Source of the DNA: Gilvimarinus xylanilyticus
GTDB taxonomy: Bacteria > Pseudomonadota > Gammaproteobacteria > Pseudomonadales > Cellvibrionaceae
DNA: 64,000 nt
NCBI RefSeq assembly: GCF_024195295.1
Contig: NZ_JAMFTH010000001.1
Span: forward strand, 806,001-870,000
Direction of reading: 5' to 3'
This document shows, one piece after another, positions 50,645 through 60,716 of the stretch; within the stretch, counting starts at the first letter, position 1, and every line of letters starts with the position of its first letter. The position numbers and the translations under genes were made by a program. Under the pieces are notes generated by a model. That model saw only the letters and a program-made list of their open reading frames with translations, was not told the DNA's origin and searched no databases.

Positions 50645-53600
50645 TTATTGGATTTCCAAAAAATCGTACGGCGGCGCTAAACCTGGGCAATAAATAGCCA
50701 ACCGTACCGGGATATCGCCGTGCGCAAAGAGGGCGGCATAGCCCAAAAGCTGCGCGCGATGTTCATCCATCAGTTCCTGTGCCGCTTTCGCCAGGTCATC
50801 TCCGGGCTCGGCGAGGGCGGTTTTATAGTCGATAATCCAGCGTTCGCCGTCAGCAATAAAGGTGCGGTCGATTACCTGGCGCCGATAGCGCTCGCCGTCC
50901 GCACGCAGGTAGGCGGACTCCACGGCGGCATCTGAGTGTTGCCAGTCGAGCACCCAGCGACCTTTATCGGAGTTAAGGCAGGCCGATACCGCTTCGCTCA
51001 CCCGTGCGAGCGCCTGTATCTCTTGGGTCGGGCTCACGCCCTCGCGTCTAAGCAGTTGACGCCATAGAGCTTGCTGAGCGTCGATATAGGCGCGGGTGTC
51101 TTGCGGCAGTGCTCGCGTGGCCAGTTGTTCTAACAGCCTGTGGGTCACGGTGCCAGACAATCGAGCCAAGCGCACTTGGGGCGTTTCGGCGACGGGGATA
51201 TTGGCCTCGTCATCGGCGTATTCATGGCCTCGCAGGGCCGCTAAGCGCGGGTTATCGTTAGCGGGTGGCGCTTGCCACTGGGGGCTCAGGCGGCGCAGCG
51301 GCTGATGTAGCACGGTGTTAGAAAGCTGCGAGGAGAGGGTGTGGGCAGGAATAATCTCCGCTTGATCGCCGACAAGCGGCCACAGACTGGACAGTTGGCC
51401 GCCGGGCTTTAGGGCATCGGCGGGTTGTTCGTCCTCGCGTTTTACACAGCCGGTCAAATAAAGTGTGTCGATCGCCCGGGTACAGCCCACGTAGAGAAGT
51501 CGCGTGGCTTCAAAGGCGGTTTGCTTTTTCTGCTCGCTGCGCAAGTAGTGGTAAATGGGCCCAGGGTTTTGCCCTTCGGGGGAAAGCGGTCCGAGCAGTA
51601 GCTGAGGTTCGCCATCGCTGGACAGGCGTTCGCGCCACAAAAACAGCTCTTTACTGTCGCCGCGGGAGTGGCGATCCAATCCGGGAATAATGACGGTATT
51701 AAATTCCAGACCTTTGGATTTGTGCATGGTCATAACATGCACCCGGGCATCGACATTTTGCGATACCGCGTAGAGCTTGCCGATGGCTTGCTCCAGCGCC
51801 GTCCAGTCGTCCACATCCTGAGCCTGATCGTGCTTATCCAACAGGTCAAAAAACTGCATCGCTACCAGATGGTCGTCCTGGTCTAGTAATCCCGCCGGGC
51901 CGCCCAGCGCGACCCAGGTGCCATAGACCCAATCGCGCAGTCGCTTGCGCTGACGCAGCTCCAGTGCTTGTTGCAAAATGGTTGCGCAGCGCTCCAATAT
52001 CGCGCGGCCGGGCGCGCTTAGTCCCTGCCGTGCTTCGGGCTCGAATAGGCGCTGCCAAACAAACGCATAGCCCTGGTGGTCGGTAAAGCTGGCCTCATCT
52101 GGCGGCTCCCCCAGCAGGGCGGTGAGATCGTGCAAATCCAGGCCCACCCAAGGGCAGCGCAGCAGGGCGATCCAGGCACTGCGGTCATCCGGGCAGAGCA
52201 GGGCGCGGGTCAGTGTGAGTAGGTCGATGATCACCATGCGGCTCGCAAGCGAATCCATGTCCTGGGCTTGAAAGGCGATGCCCTCGCGATTGAGCGCGTC
52301 GATTACCAGACTTAAGTGACCGCGGTTACGCCCCAACACGGCAATGCTGCCCTCGGGGTCTTGCCGCAAAGCGTGTCGGACTAAGTCGATAATCGCCCGG
52401 GCTTCGGTCTGTTGCGCATGCTCACGGGTTTGCTCTTGTGCCTCGTCATAGGCGAAGACTTTAACCTGTACCGCCTGATTGGGGGCGGCGGCTTTGAAGG
52501 CGTTTGAGGGGCTGTAGCTGACCGCGCCGCGAGAAATATCATCCTGTTGGGGGAAGGCGTCGGCAAAAACCTGGTTAACCCAGTCAACCACTCCCGCGCG
52601 GGAGCGGAAGTTTACATTCAAATCCAGCGGCGTCAGCGGCACCGATCCTATGCCCTCGCGCCTGGCTTTTAAGAACAGCCCGACATTGGCGTTGCGAAAG
52701 CCATAGCACGATTGCATACCGTCGCCTACGATAAATACGGTGCGGCCATCATCGGGCTCCCAACCTGCGGTTAGCTTTTCCAGCAGGGTGAGTTGGGGCT
52801 GGGAGGTGTCCTGAAACTCATCCACCAACAAGTGTTTGATCTGATAATCCAGTTTTAGGGCAATTTCGCTGGGTTCATCGTCTTCGCCCAATGCATCCAG
52901 AGCGGCCAGAGTAATGGCGGTAAAGTCGGTTGCGCCCTGTTCGGCAAAACACAGCCAGAGCTCGGCTGCTAACCGAGGCAACAAAATGGTCAAGCACTGC
53001 AGGATATGCCACTCGTCGTCCTGATAATAAGGCGCGGGCAAGCTGCGCACTTCGGCGAGGGTTTCAACGATCTCGGGTGCGACTTGCTCTAGCTGTTCGG
53101 TGATGAATTTAAAGCGGGCTTTTTGTTCTTTGCCCGGCGCACCCGCGGGAACGCCTTGGTTTTTATTAAGTTGCTTGCGAAAGCTGTCGCCCCGGGTCAG
53201 CATAAACTCCGCCAACGCCTGCCACTGGGAGAGGTCTCGCGCTTTTGCTTGGGGCAGCTCCCGCGCCCCGGCGAAGACTGTAAATTGACTGTCGACACTT
53301 TCCTGTTGCAAATGATGGCCCGCCTGATCCAGTAGCAAGGCCAGATCGCTGGCTACCGGTTGCAGCTGTTGCCGAAGACTTGTCAGGTGATCTTCTATCA
53401 CGCTCGACAAAACCGATTCCAAATAGGGGCGGGTATTGTCGCCACTGGCGGCGAGAATCAAACCCAGCCATTGCTCGCGCTTAGCCAATAAGCGGACAAA
53501 CAACTCGGTAAGACTTTCCAGCCGGTTGTCCATATGTCGGCACAATGTGGCCAAGGCGGCTCCGGTTTCGCTGTCTTCCCCGGTTTTTTGCAGCAACCGG

Positions 53601-54067
53601 GTGGCGGCGTCACGATAGGTCGTGTCGGGAAACTCTAATGTGTCGGGCAGCTCGCCCAGGCCGCTTTGAAAAGGCAGCTGGGCCGCGATCGCCCGGCAGA
53701 GGCCGTCGATGGTAAGCACACGCAAGCGGTTGGGGTTTTTCAACAGTTGCCAGTTGTGCTTTTTATCGTGCTCAAGCAGGGTGCGGCTGGTCTGCCATAG
53801 AGCGCGTTCGTGTTCTTGTGCGGGCTCGGCACTGTAGGCAGCTTGGCTGAGCGCCCCCACAATTCGCTCGCGCATTTCGCTGGCGGCCTTGTTGGTAAAG
53901 GTTATGGCCAGGACCTGCTCGGGGGATTCTACGGTGCACAGTAGTTTCAATACCCGGTGGGTTAAAAGCCCGGTCTTACCGGAGCCGGCGGGGGCGCTAA
54001 CCGCGAAAGATTCGGTGGGATCGAGCGCTCGCTCGCGCGCCTGAAAATCCTGAGGGCGTTCGCTCAT
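50645..54067 (-). CDS. addA: AddA/RecB-like UvrD helicase-nuclease
   Basis: Large superfamily 1A helicase of 1140 residues for double-strand-break end processing. The Walker A box APAGSGKT is at about 25-32, with ITFTNKAASEMRERI (motif Ia) next, LLVDEFQDTSQPQL (motif II) near 420, NFRSR (motif IV) and VMTMHKSKGLEFNTVIIPG (motif V) later. The C-terminus has a RecB-type nuclease motif in RWIIDYKTAL preceded by charged residues and followed by QLLGYAALF. Its start overlaps the stop of the upstream partner gene (ATGA), the arrangement of AddAB systems. Whether the cell also has RecBCD cannot be seen here. Confidence 0.88.
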   Translation of the reverse strand: MSERPQDFQARERALDPTESFAVSAPAGSGKTGLLTHRVLKLLCTVESPEQVLAITFTNKAASEMRERIVGALSQAAYSAEPAQEHERALWQTSRTLLEHDKKHNWQLLKNPNRLRVLTIDGLCRAIAAQLPFQSGLGELPDTLEFPDTTYRDAATRLLQKTGEDSETGAALATLCRHMDNRLESLTELFVRLLAKREQWLGLILAASGDNTRPYLESVLSSVIEDHLTSLRQQLQPVASDLALLLDQAGHHLQQESVDSQFTVFAGARELPQAKARDLSQWQALAEFMLTRGDSFRKQLNKNQGVPAGAPGKEQKARFKFITEQLEQVAPEIVETLAEVRSLPAPYYQDDEWHILQCLTILLPRLAAELWLCFAEQGATDFTAITLAALDALGEDDEPSEIALKLDYQIKHLLVDEFQDTSQPQLTLLEKLTAGWEPDDGRTVFIVGDGMQSCYGFRNANVGLFLKARREGIGSVPLTPLDLNVNFRSRAGVVDWVNQVFADAFPQQDDISRGAVSYSPSNAFKAAAPNQAVQVKVFAYDEAQEQTREHAQQTEARAIIDLVRHALRQDPEGSIAVLGRNRGHLSLVIDALNREGIAFQAQDMDSLASRMVIIDLLTLTRALLCPDDRSAWIALLRCPWVGLDLHDLTALLGEPPDEASFTDHQGYAFVWQRLFEPEARQGLSAPGRAILERCATILQQALELRQRKRLRDWVYGTWVALGGPAGLLDQDDHLVAMQFFDLLDKHDQAQDVDDWTALEQAIGKLYAVSQNVDARVHVMTMHKSKGLEFNTVIIPGLDRHSRGDSKELFLWRERLSSDGEPQLLLGPLSPEGQNPGPIYHYLRSEQKKQTAFEATRLLYVGCTRAIDTLYLTGCVKREDEQPADALKPGGQLSSLWPLVGDQAEIIPAHTLSSQLSNTVLHQPLRRLSPQWQAPPANDNPRLAALRGHEYADDEANIPVAETPQVRLARLSGTVTHRLLEQLATRALPQDTRAYIDAQQALWRQLLRREGVSPTQEIQALARVSEAVSACLNSDKGRWVLDWQHSDAAVESAYLRADGERYRRQVIDRTFIADGERWIIDYKTALAEPGDDLAKAAQELMDEHRAQLLGYAALFAHGDIPVRLAIYCPGLAPPYDFLEIQ

Positions 54068-56760
54068 GACTTGCCTCCACGGGCTTGCAAATAGGCGCGC
54101 AGTTGCGGCTGCTCATCCTGGCGGGTCAGAGGCTTCAACCATTCGTCGTACAGTTGGGCATCGGCGCTACGGTACTGAATACTGGCATAGCCATGGTGCA
54201 GTTCGTCGGCCAATTGCTGCAGCGGCGCCTCCCAGGCTTCTAGCTGCTCACACCATGACTCCGCCTGGGGGGCTTTAATTCCGGTGTGAGTCTGTGCGTG
54301 TTCATTGCCCCAGCCGCTAAGGTTGATGCCCTTGGCGTTAATACTGGCAAAGGCGATAGAGCTCACCTCTCCCTCACTGAACACCTTGGCATACAGAGGA
54401 AGCTGCGGATCGGTAAACCGGTCCACCTGCCAGGCGCTGGGGTTAGCGGCGCCGGTTTTGTAATCCATGATCAGTCGGCTGCCATCGGCCAGGGTGTCTA
54501 CCCGATCCAGGCGGACCTCAAACTGATAGCCACTGAACGTCGCGCTTAAAGGTTGTTCTATGCCCGACACGGTAAAAACCGGGCGTTCCCGCTCCAGGGC
54601 CAGCCACTCTTGCAGTTGCGCGGTGAGACGTTCTATTTCCAGCTCGCACAGGGCAGGGCTGAGCTCGGGCCGCTGTCCTGCCCAGGGCATAACGGTATCC
54701 TTACACACCTGATAAATCAGCGTGTGCAATCTTTCCCCTTGGCTGTCGCTGAGGCCAGCATGGTCTTTTAATGCAGACCAAATTTGCGCCAGTGCCCCGT
54801 GTAAAATGGTGCCTCGCTCGCGGGGGGTAAAACCCAGTTGCGGTTTTTCTGCGGGGTAGGCGCCGAGGCGGTAGCGGGCAAAGGCGCTAAAGGGGCACTT
54901 AGCCTGGGCGGTAAAGATACCGGTGCCGCCGCGCAGCTTGCCTTTAGCCAGGCCGGGGCCATACTCACAATCGAGCCACTCAAGTGTGCCGCTTGTGGCC
55001 AGCGCTTGATAATGTTGTTGTTGCAGCGAGTGCGAATTTTTAAGCAAAGATTCTGGTGAACACTCGGGCAGCTTGGAGATCAAGGCGCTGCACAAAAAGT
55101 GGCGATCACCTTCGCCTTGCGGGTAGCTAAAGATAACCTCGTGGGCGCTGGTTTGCAGGCGCTCGGTTAAAGCCTCGGCATAGATCAGTTCGCGTTCCGC
55201 GCTCGCCTTGGGCATTTGCCACTCACGCTGCAGGCCGACCGGTAGCAGGGGGTTGGGTTGGGCACTGGGCGGCCAAGCTTGTTGGTGCATCCCCATGACC
55301 CACAGGTGCGTAAAATGCAGCCCCGAGGCCTCGAGCAGGCCCAAAACTTGTATCGGCGAGTCGGGGGTTTGCGGTTGAAAGGGCGTTTTTTCCAGCCGCT
55401 TTTGCAACTGGCTTAAGGCGCCGCTTAAGGTAAGTGACGGCAGCAGGCGAGATAGCTGCTTGAGCTCTTGCAGGGTTTCCTGCCACAAACTCATCTGCTG
55501 GTATTCGGCGCTGTCCAGGCGTCGCTGTCCGGGCCAGCCCAGGGTGTCTAACAGCTTTGTGATTCTTTCCAGCCAGTATTCAAGAGGCCGTTTTTTGCGC
55601 GCGTCGCGCTCAATCTCACTGGCAAGTTCCAACCGCTTGGCAAGCTGCAGATCCGGGTTGTCACTGCGCTCAATAACTTGTCGGCATACCCGGCGAATGT
55701 CAGTGCTTTTTACGCTGTGACGGGCCAGCTTGCGCAACTTTACCGCAGCCTCGGTGCGCGCGGGTTTCTCCAATGGGTAATCACCCCAAAACAGGCTGTG
55801 TAAGGTTTGTACTGCGGCATCGGTTGTTAGCGGCCGACAGTGTAGACTGATTAACGCCAGCGCCGCCTGTACCAGCGGGGTTTGGCCCAAAGGTGTACCG
55901 GCCGAGAAGTTAAAGGGCGACACCTGACGCGGCTGATCTGGGTAGGGGGTTAGGGGGTTAAATACTTCGGCAAAAATACGCTCGACACGCTCTCTCTGCT
56001 GGCCCAGATCGGGCACAATAATTCCCACCACAGGGTCATTTTGCTGCGCGAGAATCTGATCGGCCCAGAGTGCGGCCGTGCGTATTTCTGTCTCTTTATC
56101 GGCGAGACAAGTGCGCTGTAACTGCTGATTGCGCGGCGGCGGAACATAGGTGTCGGCGCCGGGTAGGGCAGCCTCTAACAGGTCTTGAGTCAGCGGGGCG
56201 ATATCATCAAACCCATAGAGGTAGGCTTGTGTTTCGGGTTTTATATGCTTCCCATGCAGTGCCTTAATAAGCTCGGGAATCGCTTGCTCTTGGGTGGTTA
56301 GCTGGTGCTGAACGAGTAGCGCTTCAAATTTTTGCAACCAGCCGAGAAATGTCTGGTTGCTGCCGGGCCATTGATTGAGCTCCTGAATGGGGCATTGCCA
56401 AGCCTGTAGGGCATGGCGCGCCGCTTCCGCTTTGGCTGCCAGTTCATTGGCGCGCATAAGGGCCATGGGGTCGGATGAGTCGCCAATGACCTGCTCCCAC
56501 AGGGCGGCTGTTTGCCAGCGGTCAATGAGCATGGGAGCGTCTGGATTTAAACCTGCGAAAAGGTACTGATCCCACAGACTATTGAGCCATTGATTGAGCG
56601 CATAGACCCGCGGCTCTTGCCACACTGCTTGAGCGGCACGGGTGTGATTGTGGTAGGCACGTAAAATATGATTGCGCTGCCGGTTGTTTGCGGTGACCAG
56701 GAGCTGGCCGCTTTGTAAACGGGAGAGAGCTCCCTCAATATCAAATAGCACAGCGGCCAT
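54064..56760 (-). CDS. addB: AddB-like PD-(D/E)XK nuclease partner
   Basis: 898 residues. The N-terminal region resembles an inactivated helicase: where a Walker A loop would be, it reads LVTANNRQRNHIL with no GxGKS. The C-terminal nuclease domain shows CPFSAFARYRLGAYP, FTPRERGTILHGALAQIW and the active-site strand SRLIMDYKTGAANPSAW, then QLPLYAKVF. This fits the 'probable DNA repair' nuclease group paired with UvrD-type helicases. The ATG at 56760 (MAAVLFDIEG) is preferred to 56766 because AAAGGAG ends nine bases before it rather than three. It overlaps addA by four bases. Confidence 0.82.
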   Translation of the reverse strand: MAAVLFDIEGALSRLQSGQLLVTANNRQRNHILRAYHNHTRAAQAVWQEPRVYALNQWLNSLWDQYLFAGLNPDAPMLIDRWQTAALWEQVIGDSSDPMALMRANELAAKAEAARHALQAWQCPIQELNQWPGSNQTFLGWLQKFEALLVQHQLTTQEQAIPELIKALHGKHIKPETQAYLYGFDDIAPLTQDLLEAALPGADTYVPPPRNQQLQRTCLADKETEIRTAALWADQILAQQNDPVVGIIVPDLGQQRERVERIFAEVFNPLTPYPDQPRQVSPFNFSAGTPLGQTPLVQAALALISLHCRPLTTDAAVQTLHSLFWGDYPLEKPARTEAAVKLRKLARHSVKSTDIRRVCRQVIERSDNPDLQLAKRLELASEIERDARKKRPLEYWLERITKLLDTLGWPGQRRLDSAEYQQMSLWQETLQELKQLSRLLPSLTLSGALSQLQKRLEKTPFQPQTPDSPIQVLGLLEASGLHFTHLWVMGMHQQAWPPSAQPNPLLPVGLQREWQMPKASAERELIYAEALTERLQTSAHEVIFSYPQGEGDRHFLCSALISKLPECSPESLLKNSHSLQQQHYQALATSGTLEWLDCEYGPGLAKGKLRGGTGIFTAQAKCPFSAFARYRLGAYPAEKPQLGFTPRERGTILHGALAQIWSALKDHAGLSDSQGERLHTLIYQVCKDTVMPWAGQRPELSPALCELEIERLTAQLQEWLALERERPVFTVSGIEQPLSATFSGYQFEVRLDRVDTLADGSRLIMDYKTGAANPSAWQVDRFTDPQLPLYAKVFSEGEVSSIAFASINAKGINLSGWGNEHAQTHTGIKAPQAESWCEQLEAWEAPLQQLADELHHGYASIQYRSADAQLYDEWLKPLTRQDEQPQLRAYLQARGGKS

Positions 56761-56882
56761 AATCATCTACTCCTTTCGTTCGGGGGCAGTGTAACATTCG
56801 GGTGGGGCAAATGGCCTCAAATTGCGCCATACTGGTGTATAGTTGTGAGGGAAACCTTCACAAGGAGTGGTTCACTGCCTCC

Positions 56883-59800
56883 ATGCGCTCGCTAAATGCC
56901 AAATTACTGTTAATCGTTATCGGGTTTGTCATGCTCAGTGGCGTTCTCGGGGCGATTCGAGTGGGTTACTCCGAGTCCCAGCGCATTGAGGCGCAGTACG
57001 ATGCCCGCCTTAAGGCGCTGTCCAGCCGCTACAGCCGCTATTTAGAAGACGAGCTAAGTGGACGGTTGCACGCACTGCAGGCCGCCAGTGATGTTTTGCT
57101 CGCGCAACTCGATATTCCGCTAAGTAACTACGAGCCGTTAACAGGCGCCCGCGGTGATGATGGGGCCTACCGCCAGTGGGATGAATACTCGGGGGCCTTT
57201 GTCTATCGGCCGCAAACGCTCGATGCCTCAACCCGGCACTTGCTCCAGGCTTCGCATCAGGTGTGGGAGCAAACCAGTCCCATAATGGCAAGCTTGTTCA
57301 GCGCGTTTTACTTTATTAGCGACAATGGTATTAGTCGGGTATGGCCCAAATCTATTATCGATGCTCATCGTCCCAATCACGATGTGACTCGGGAAATTTT
57401 TTACACCATCGCCGCGCCGGATAATAACCCCGACAAATCGCCGGAGTGGACGCCTATTTACTTCGACACCTATACCGACAAATGGATGACATCTCTGGTT
57501 ATTCCCATTTATCGCCAAGGCGACTTTATCGGCGTGGTTGGTGGCGACATTGACGTTGGTTTTTTACTCGACAAGCTTCGGGCACTGGATGCGGATAATG
57601 ATCAAATCCAGGCTTTTTTATTCAACCGCGAGGGGGAGGTGGTCTTGCATAGCAGCCAGCGCCCTGGGTCTCCCGCACAGGCAAAGAGTATGAATGAAGC
57701 CTATCCCTTGCTCAACAAAAAACAGCAACCGCTGGAAGTCGATTCTCGCTATATCGATGATGTGATCAAGCAAAGTTTGAGCTTGGGACAGGTGACGCGC
57801 CGTCAAATTAAATCCGCCGAGGTGAACATCGTTACTACCCGCCTTGAGGAAATGGATTGGTACATTAGCTTTTACTATCCGCAGCAATTGGTCCAGGAAA
57901 GTTTTCGCGCGTCAATGGTTTCGGTTTACAGCAACATCTTAATGCTTGCACTGTTTTTATTTGTCGTGCTCTATTTCAGTATACGGTTTTTTGTGGTGCG
58001 TCGTATTGCGCGGCTCGCCGACGCCACAAGTGCTATTGGAGGCAGCAATCGCAAGCTTAGCTTGCCCGATATGGGCGACGATGAAATCGGTCGTTTAAGT
58101 AACGCTATTAATAATATGTTGGATCAAATTCGACATCTTATTCGCGGTTTAGACGACAAGATTGTGCTGTTGGATAAGGCCGGGGCCGAGTCGCGGCAAT
58201 TGATGAGCGCTATTGAAAATAGTGTCAGCTTGGTGGTGATACTCGATCGCGATTGGGAGATTCTCTACGCTAACTCTCAGTACTGGCAAGTGACTGGCTA
58301 CCGTCAAGATCGCCCGAGCAAAGAGCAGAACCCGCTGCTGTTGGGAGAGAATCGATCCATAACGCCCGAGCTGATTCGCGCTAAACTGCGCGATAAGCTA
58401 CTCAGAGGCGCTGATACCGAAGAGGCGGCGAGATGGCAAGCAGAATACCTGGCAACCACCGCGACAGGGCGAGAGTTTTGGCTAATGCAATCGGTCACCG
58501 CTATTCTGGGGCCCCATCAAGAGCCCGAATACTATGTTTGCGTGGGCCAGGACATTAGCGACTTAAAAGAAAAACAACAAGAGGTTGAAAAGCTTGCCTA
58601 TTACGATCATTTAACCGGGCTGGCCAACCGTACTCTTTTTAAAAAGCAACTTAGCTCTCACTTGAATCATTGCCTGCGCACCAATACCAAACTGGCGCTG
58701 TTTTATATTGATTTGGATCATTTTAAACGTATCAATGACACCTTTGGTCACGAATCCGGAGACCAGTTGCTGGTGAGTGTTGCCCGAAAATTGCGGGACA
58801 ATTTGCGCGAGGAGGACTGCGTGGCGCGCCTGGGTGGCGATGAGTTTGCGGTTCTGCTGGGCGAAGTGGAAAGCCCTCAATACGCCTATATTGTCGCCAG
58901 CAAATTAATTCGCGCGCTCAACGCGCCGATCGACTTACAGGGGAAAGAGGTGGTTGCGGGAGGGAGTATTGGTATCACCTTGGCACCCGATGACAGTGAC
59001 GACTTGGATGTATTGATGAAAAACGCTGATCTGGCGATGTATAAAGCCAAAGATCAGGGGCGCAATGCCTTTCAGTTTTACACTACCGATATGAATATCG
59101 CGGTTGAGCGGCGTTTGGCCATTGAGCGAGAGATTCGTCAAGCGCTGCGCTTTGGCCAATTCGTACTTTATTATCAGCCATTTGTTGATTTTAGCAGCGG
59201 CAAAATTGTGGGGGCTGAAGCGCTCCTGCGCTGGAACCACCCCGAGCGCGGTTTGGTGTCTCCGGGTGAGTTTATACCCGTCGCCGAGGAGTCGGGGTTA
59301 ATTGTTCCCCTGGGTCGCTGGGTATTAAAAACCGCCTGCTTCCAAGCCCGTGCGATTCAAAAAGCCCTGCAGCGCGACTTTACGGTATCGGTCAATATTT
59401 CGGCGCGCCAGTTGAGCGAGCCTGATTTTCTGCAGTTGCTTGAGGCCTGTTTAAGGGAGTCCGGTCTGGCGCCCAGCTCGCTTGAACTCGAAGTGACCGA
59501 AAGCACCTTGATGGAAGATGTCTCCCGGGTCATTCCCATGTTGGAGCAGTTGCGCCAAAAAGGCTGTGGCTTGGCTATTGATGATTTTGGCACGGGTTAT
59601 TCGTCGCTTAGTTATCTTAAAAGGCTGCCCATTAATAGCCTGAAAGTTGATCGCAGCTTTGTCCAGGATTTGCCCGACGACGAAGAGGACAAGGCTATTA
59701 CCTCGCTGGTGGTGGCAATGGCGAAAAGCCTACATTACAAGGTGATCGTCGAGGGGGTAGAATCCCCGGAGCAGCACGCGTTTTTGACGACCTGTGGTTG

Positions 59801-59891
59801 TCATCTAGGGCAGGGATATTTCTATAGTCGCCCGGTGCCTTTGGATCAATTTATGCGCCTAGTGCAGGCCGATGCCCGTATGTCACAGTAA
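56883..59891 (+). CDS. Cache-HAMP-PAS-GGDEF-EAL cyclic-di-GMP protein
   Basis: Membrane sensor of 1002 residues that can make and break cyclic-di-GMP. Order: membrane segment (about 8-28), periplasmic dCache-like sensor (about 30-340), second membrane segment (about 348-370), HAMP (about 370-425), PAS (about 437-560), GGDEF (about 570-735) and EAL (about 750-995). Active motifs are intact: GGDEF at 651-655, product-inhibition site R642-x-x-D645, EAL at 779-781, N838, E870, D900-D901, K921 and E957. The ATG at 56883 gives the membrane segment at the N-terminus; AAGGAG is about 15 bases upstream. Diverges from addB. Confidence 0.93.
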   Translation: MRSLNAKLLLIVIGFVMLSGVLGAIRVGYSESQRIEAQYDARLKALSSRYSRYLEDELSGRLHALQAASDVLLAQLDIPLSNYEPLTGARGDDGAYRQWDEYSGAFVYRPQTLDASTRHLLQASHQVWEQTSPIMASLFSAFYFISDNGISRVWPKSIIDAHRPNHDVTREIFYTIAAPDNNPDKSPEWTPIYFDTYTDKWMTSLVIPIYRQGDFIGVVGGDIDVGFLLDKLRALDADNDQIQAFLFNREGEVVLHSSQRPGSPAQAKSMNEAYPLLNKKQQPLEVDSRYIDDVIKQSLSLGQVTRRQIKSAEVNIVTTRLEEMDWYISFYYPQQLVQESFRASMVSVYSNILMLALFLFVVLYFSIRFFVVRRIARLADATSAIGGSNRKLSLPDMGDDEIGRLSNAINNMLDQIRHLIRGLDDKIVLLDKAGAESRQLMSAIENSVSLVVILDRDWEILYANSQYWQVTGYRQDRPSKEQNPLLLGENRSITPELIRAKLRDKLLRGADTEEAARWQAEYLATTATGREFWLMQSVTAILGPHQEPEYYVCVGQDISDLKEKQQEVEKLAYYDHLTGLANRTLFKKQLSSHLNHCLRTNTKLALFYIDLDHFKRINDTFGHESGDQLLVSVARKLRDNLREEDCVARLGGDEFAVLLGEVESPQYAYIVASKLIRALNAPIDLQGKEVVAGGSIGITLAPDDSDDLDVLMKNADLAMYKAKDQGRNAFQFYTTDMNIAVERRLAIEREIRQALRFGQFVLYYQPFVDFSSGKIVGAEALLRWNHPERGLVSPGEFIPVAEESGLIVPLGRWVLKTACFQARAIQKALQRDFTVSVNISARQLSEPDFLQLLEACLRESGLAPSSLELEVTESTLMEDVSRVIPMLEQLRQKGCGLAIDDFGTGYSSLSYLKRLPINSLKVDRSFVQDLPDDEEDKAITSLVVAMAKSLHYKVIVEGVESPEQHAFLTTCGCHLGQGYFYSRPVPLDQFMRLVQADARMSQ

Positions 59892-60716
59892 GCGCAGTGT
59901 CGCGTAGCCGTGCCCAGTGAATGCAGGTCGTAACGGCTCGATGGTGCCATCGCTCTGGGTGTAATAGGCCGAGCCGGGGTGTGCTGGAGAATCAGTATTA
60001 AGCTTTAACTCGTCGATAAGCCAGTAGGCTACTCTCCTGGCTATGGCTTCGCCCGAGTCCATGAGGGTGACCCCGGGGCCGAGTAATTCGCTGATCTCTG
60101 AACGCAATAAGGGAAAGTGAGTGCAGGCGAGCACCAAAGTGTCAAGCGTATCGGGCTTGGGGTTTGCGGGGCTGGGTAAAAGAAATTTCTCTAAGCAAGC
60201 GCGAACATTTGAAGCGGCAATTGTCTCCCCGCGGAGTTTGGCTTCGGCCAGGGTAACCAATTGGCGCGAGCCGCTGGTAACCACATGACAACCATCGGCA
60301 AAATCACTAATGAGATGTCGGGTGTAGGGCCGTTTAATGGTTCCGGGGGTTGCCAGCAGACCGATATAGCGAGATTGCGATGATGCGGCGGCCGGTTTTA
60401 TCGCTGGGACCACGCCTACGATCGGCTGGCGAAAACGTTTTCGCAGTTCGGGTAGCACCAGGGTGCTGGCGGTATTGCAGGCGATTACAATAACCTGGGT
60501 GTGTGGGTCGCGACGCTGCAGGTAGTCACCAATGAGCTTGCTGCTGCGCGCGAGCAGGTATTCCTCACTTTTCTCGCCATAGGGAAAGCCGGCATTATCA
60601 AACAAATAGTTTAAATGAGCGCCGGGCAAAAGCGTGCGGATATGTTGCGAAACGCTCAGCCCGCCTACGCCCGAATCAAACACCAGTACTGCTGGGGCGG
60701 TTTTATATTGAGTCAT
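59883..60716 (-). CDS. murI: Glutamate racemase
   Basis: Makes D-glutamate for peptidoglycan. In 277 residues the two catalytic cysteines are C80 (VIACNTASTL) and C198 (VLACTHFPLL), with VFDSGVGGLSV at the N-terminus and NAGFPYGEKS following. Its 3' end overlaps the end of the convergent GGDEF-EAL gene by nine bases, and its start overlaps the upstream TPR gene by 14 bases, so it is translated together with that gene. Confidence 0.97.
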   Translation of the reverse strand: MTQYKTAPAVLVFDSGVGGLSVSQHIRTLLPGAHLNYLFDNAGFPYGEKSEEYLLARSSKLIGDYLQRRDPHTQVIVIACNTASTLVLPELRKRFRQPIVGVVPAIKPAAASSQSRYIGLLATPGTIKRPYTRHLISDFADGCHVVTSGSRQLVTLAEAKLRGETIAASNVRACLEKFLLPSPANPKPDTLDTLVLACTHFPLLRSEISELLGPGVTLMDSGEAIARRVAYWLIDELKLNTDSPAHPGSAYYTQSDGTIEPLRPAFTGHGYATLRLL

